This document shows, piece after piece, positions 4,494-5,024 of a stretch of DNA of 5,024 bases. A program made the translations under genes and the position numbers. Source of the DNA: Thiotrichaceae bacterium. Its GTDB lineage: Bacteria; Pseudomonadota; Gammaproteobacteria; Thiotrichales; Thiotrichaceae. The notes beneath the pieces are model-generated. The model made no database searches. It was not told the origin of the DNA and saw nothing but the letters and a program-made list of their open reading frames with translations. The stretch is from positions 1-5,024 of the forward strand of contig JALVEA010000056.1 of NCBI GenBank assembly GCA_027008665.1, written 5' to 3'. The first letter of the stretch is position 1, and every line of letters begins with the position of its first letter.

Positions 4494-5024
4494 ATGTCGA
4501 ATGATCGTTTAATTATTTTTGATACAACCTTACGCGATGGTGAGCAAAGCCCTGGCGCGTCAATGACCCAAGATGAAAAAGTACGAATTGCTAAAATATT
4601 GGAGCAAATGCGTGTTGATGTAATTGAGGCTGGTTTTCCTATTGCCAGTGCCGGCGATTTTGAAGCGGTACAGGCGGTTGCAAAAACGATAAAAAATAGC
4701 ACTGTTTGTGGTTTAGCAAGAGCTTTAGATAAGGACATTGATAGTGCTGGAGAGGCGATTAAGCCTGCTGCATTAAGACGTATTCACACCTTTATCGCCA
4801 CCTCCCCCATTCATATGCAAAAAAAATTACGCATGCAACCTGATCAGGTACTAGATCAAGCAGTACGTGCCGTAAAAAGAGCGCTTCAATTTACCGATGA
4901 TGTAGAATTTTCTGCCGAAGATGCGGGGCGTTCTGAATTAGATTTTTTATGCCGTATCGTTGAAGCCGTTATTGATGCAGGAGCCTCTACCATTAATATA
5001 CCTGATACTGTCGGTTACAATATT
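4494..5024 (+). CDS. leuA: 2-isopropylmalate synthase, N-terminal part (3' truncated by window)
   Basis: LeuA condenses acetyl-CoA with 2-oxoisovalerate to 2-isopropylmalate, the committed step of leucine synthesis. The 177 visible residues are the first part of the TIM-barrel (HMGL-like) catalytic domain: FDTTLRDGEQSPGASM (9-24) with R14-D15, where the Asp is a metal ligand and the Arg a catalytic residue in the family; EAGFPIASAGDFEAV (45-59); RIHTFIATSPIHMQKKL (96-112); DDVEFSAEDAGRSELDF (135-151); INIPDTVGY (168-176). These match E. coli LeuA block by block. SPGASM in place of E. coli ALQASL is a common variant in other lineages. The HxH metal site and the leucine-binding regulatory domain lie beyond the window. 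The start is supported by GGAG 9 nt upstream and by alignment with the usual N-terminus. Expression is likely controlled by the Leu-rich leader peptide upstream. Confidence 0.96.
   Translation, partial: MSNDRLIIFDTTLRDGEQSPGASMTQDEKVRIAKILEQMRVDVIEAGFPIASAGDFEAVQAVAKTIKNSTVCGLARALDKDIDSAGEAIKPAALRRIHTFIATSPIHMQKKLRMQPDQVLDQAVRAVKRALQFTDDVEFSAEDAGRSELDFLCRIVEAVIDAGASTINIPDTVGYNI

Noticed and set aside
4451..4738. Minus-strand open frame of 95 codons opposite the leuA start
   Set aside because: It covers the antisense of the conserved LeuA N-terminus and of the inverted repeat, with no ribosome binding site or family resemblance.

Overview
The window looks like a chromosomal segment of an AT-rich gammaproteobacterium. 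The evidence is the order hemA - prfA - prmC, RF1 and PrmC sequences that align closely with the E. coli proteins, an YffB-type ArsC-family protein, and a pssA followed by leuA. A methanotroph-like (Methylococcales) or sulfur-oxidiser lineage would fit, but that is a weak inference. All genes are on the + strand. Nothing in the window looks like phage, transposon or CRISPR.

Left block (1-2905): the 3' end of hemA (glutamyl-tRNA reductase) is followed one base later by prfA (peptide chain release factor 1, GTG start). After 15 nt comes prmC, whose product methylates the glutamine of the RF1 GGQ motif. A 4-nt gap then leads to a YffB/Spx-like ArsC-family gene, followed by a small unrecognised gene. 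Its predicted strand/helix order resembles a response-regulator receiver domain that has lost the phosphorylation residues. The gaps are short throughout, so this is probably one operon.

Middle (2906-3169): a 264-nt AT-rich gap holds two exact TTGACA boxes, several small dyads and a textbook intrinsic terminator whose T-run ends 26 nt before pssA. It is either the end of the upstream operon, a short independent RNA, or an attenuated pssA leader.

Right block (3170-5024): pssA (type II phosphatidylserine synthase) overlaps by 4 nt a tiny Cys-containing lipoprotein gene. A 374-nt gap follows before leuA (2-isopropylmalate synthase, cut by the window end). This gap is not empty. It encodes a 48-residue peptide at 4162-4308 with 11 leucines among its last 17 residues, ending just before mutually exclusive RNA pairings. 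This is the layout of a leucine-codon ribosome-mediated attenuator controlling leuA. Immediately in front of the leuA ribosome binding site lies a long dyad with perfect 11-bp arms.

The best candidates for new biology are the leuA leader with its downstream structures, the pssA leader/terminator, and the pseudo-receiver protein. The main enzymes themselves are ordinary housekeeping genes.
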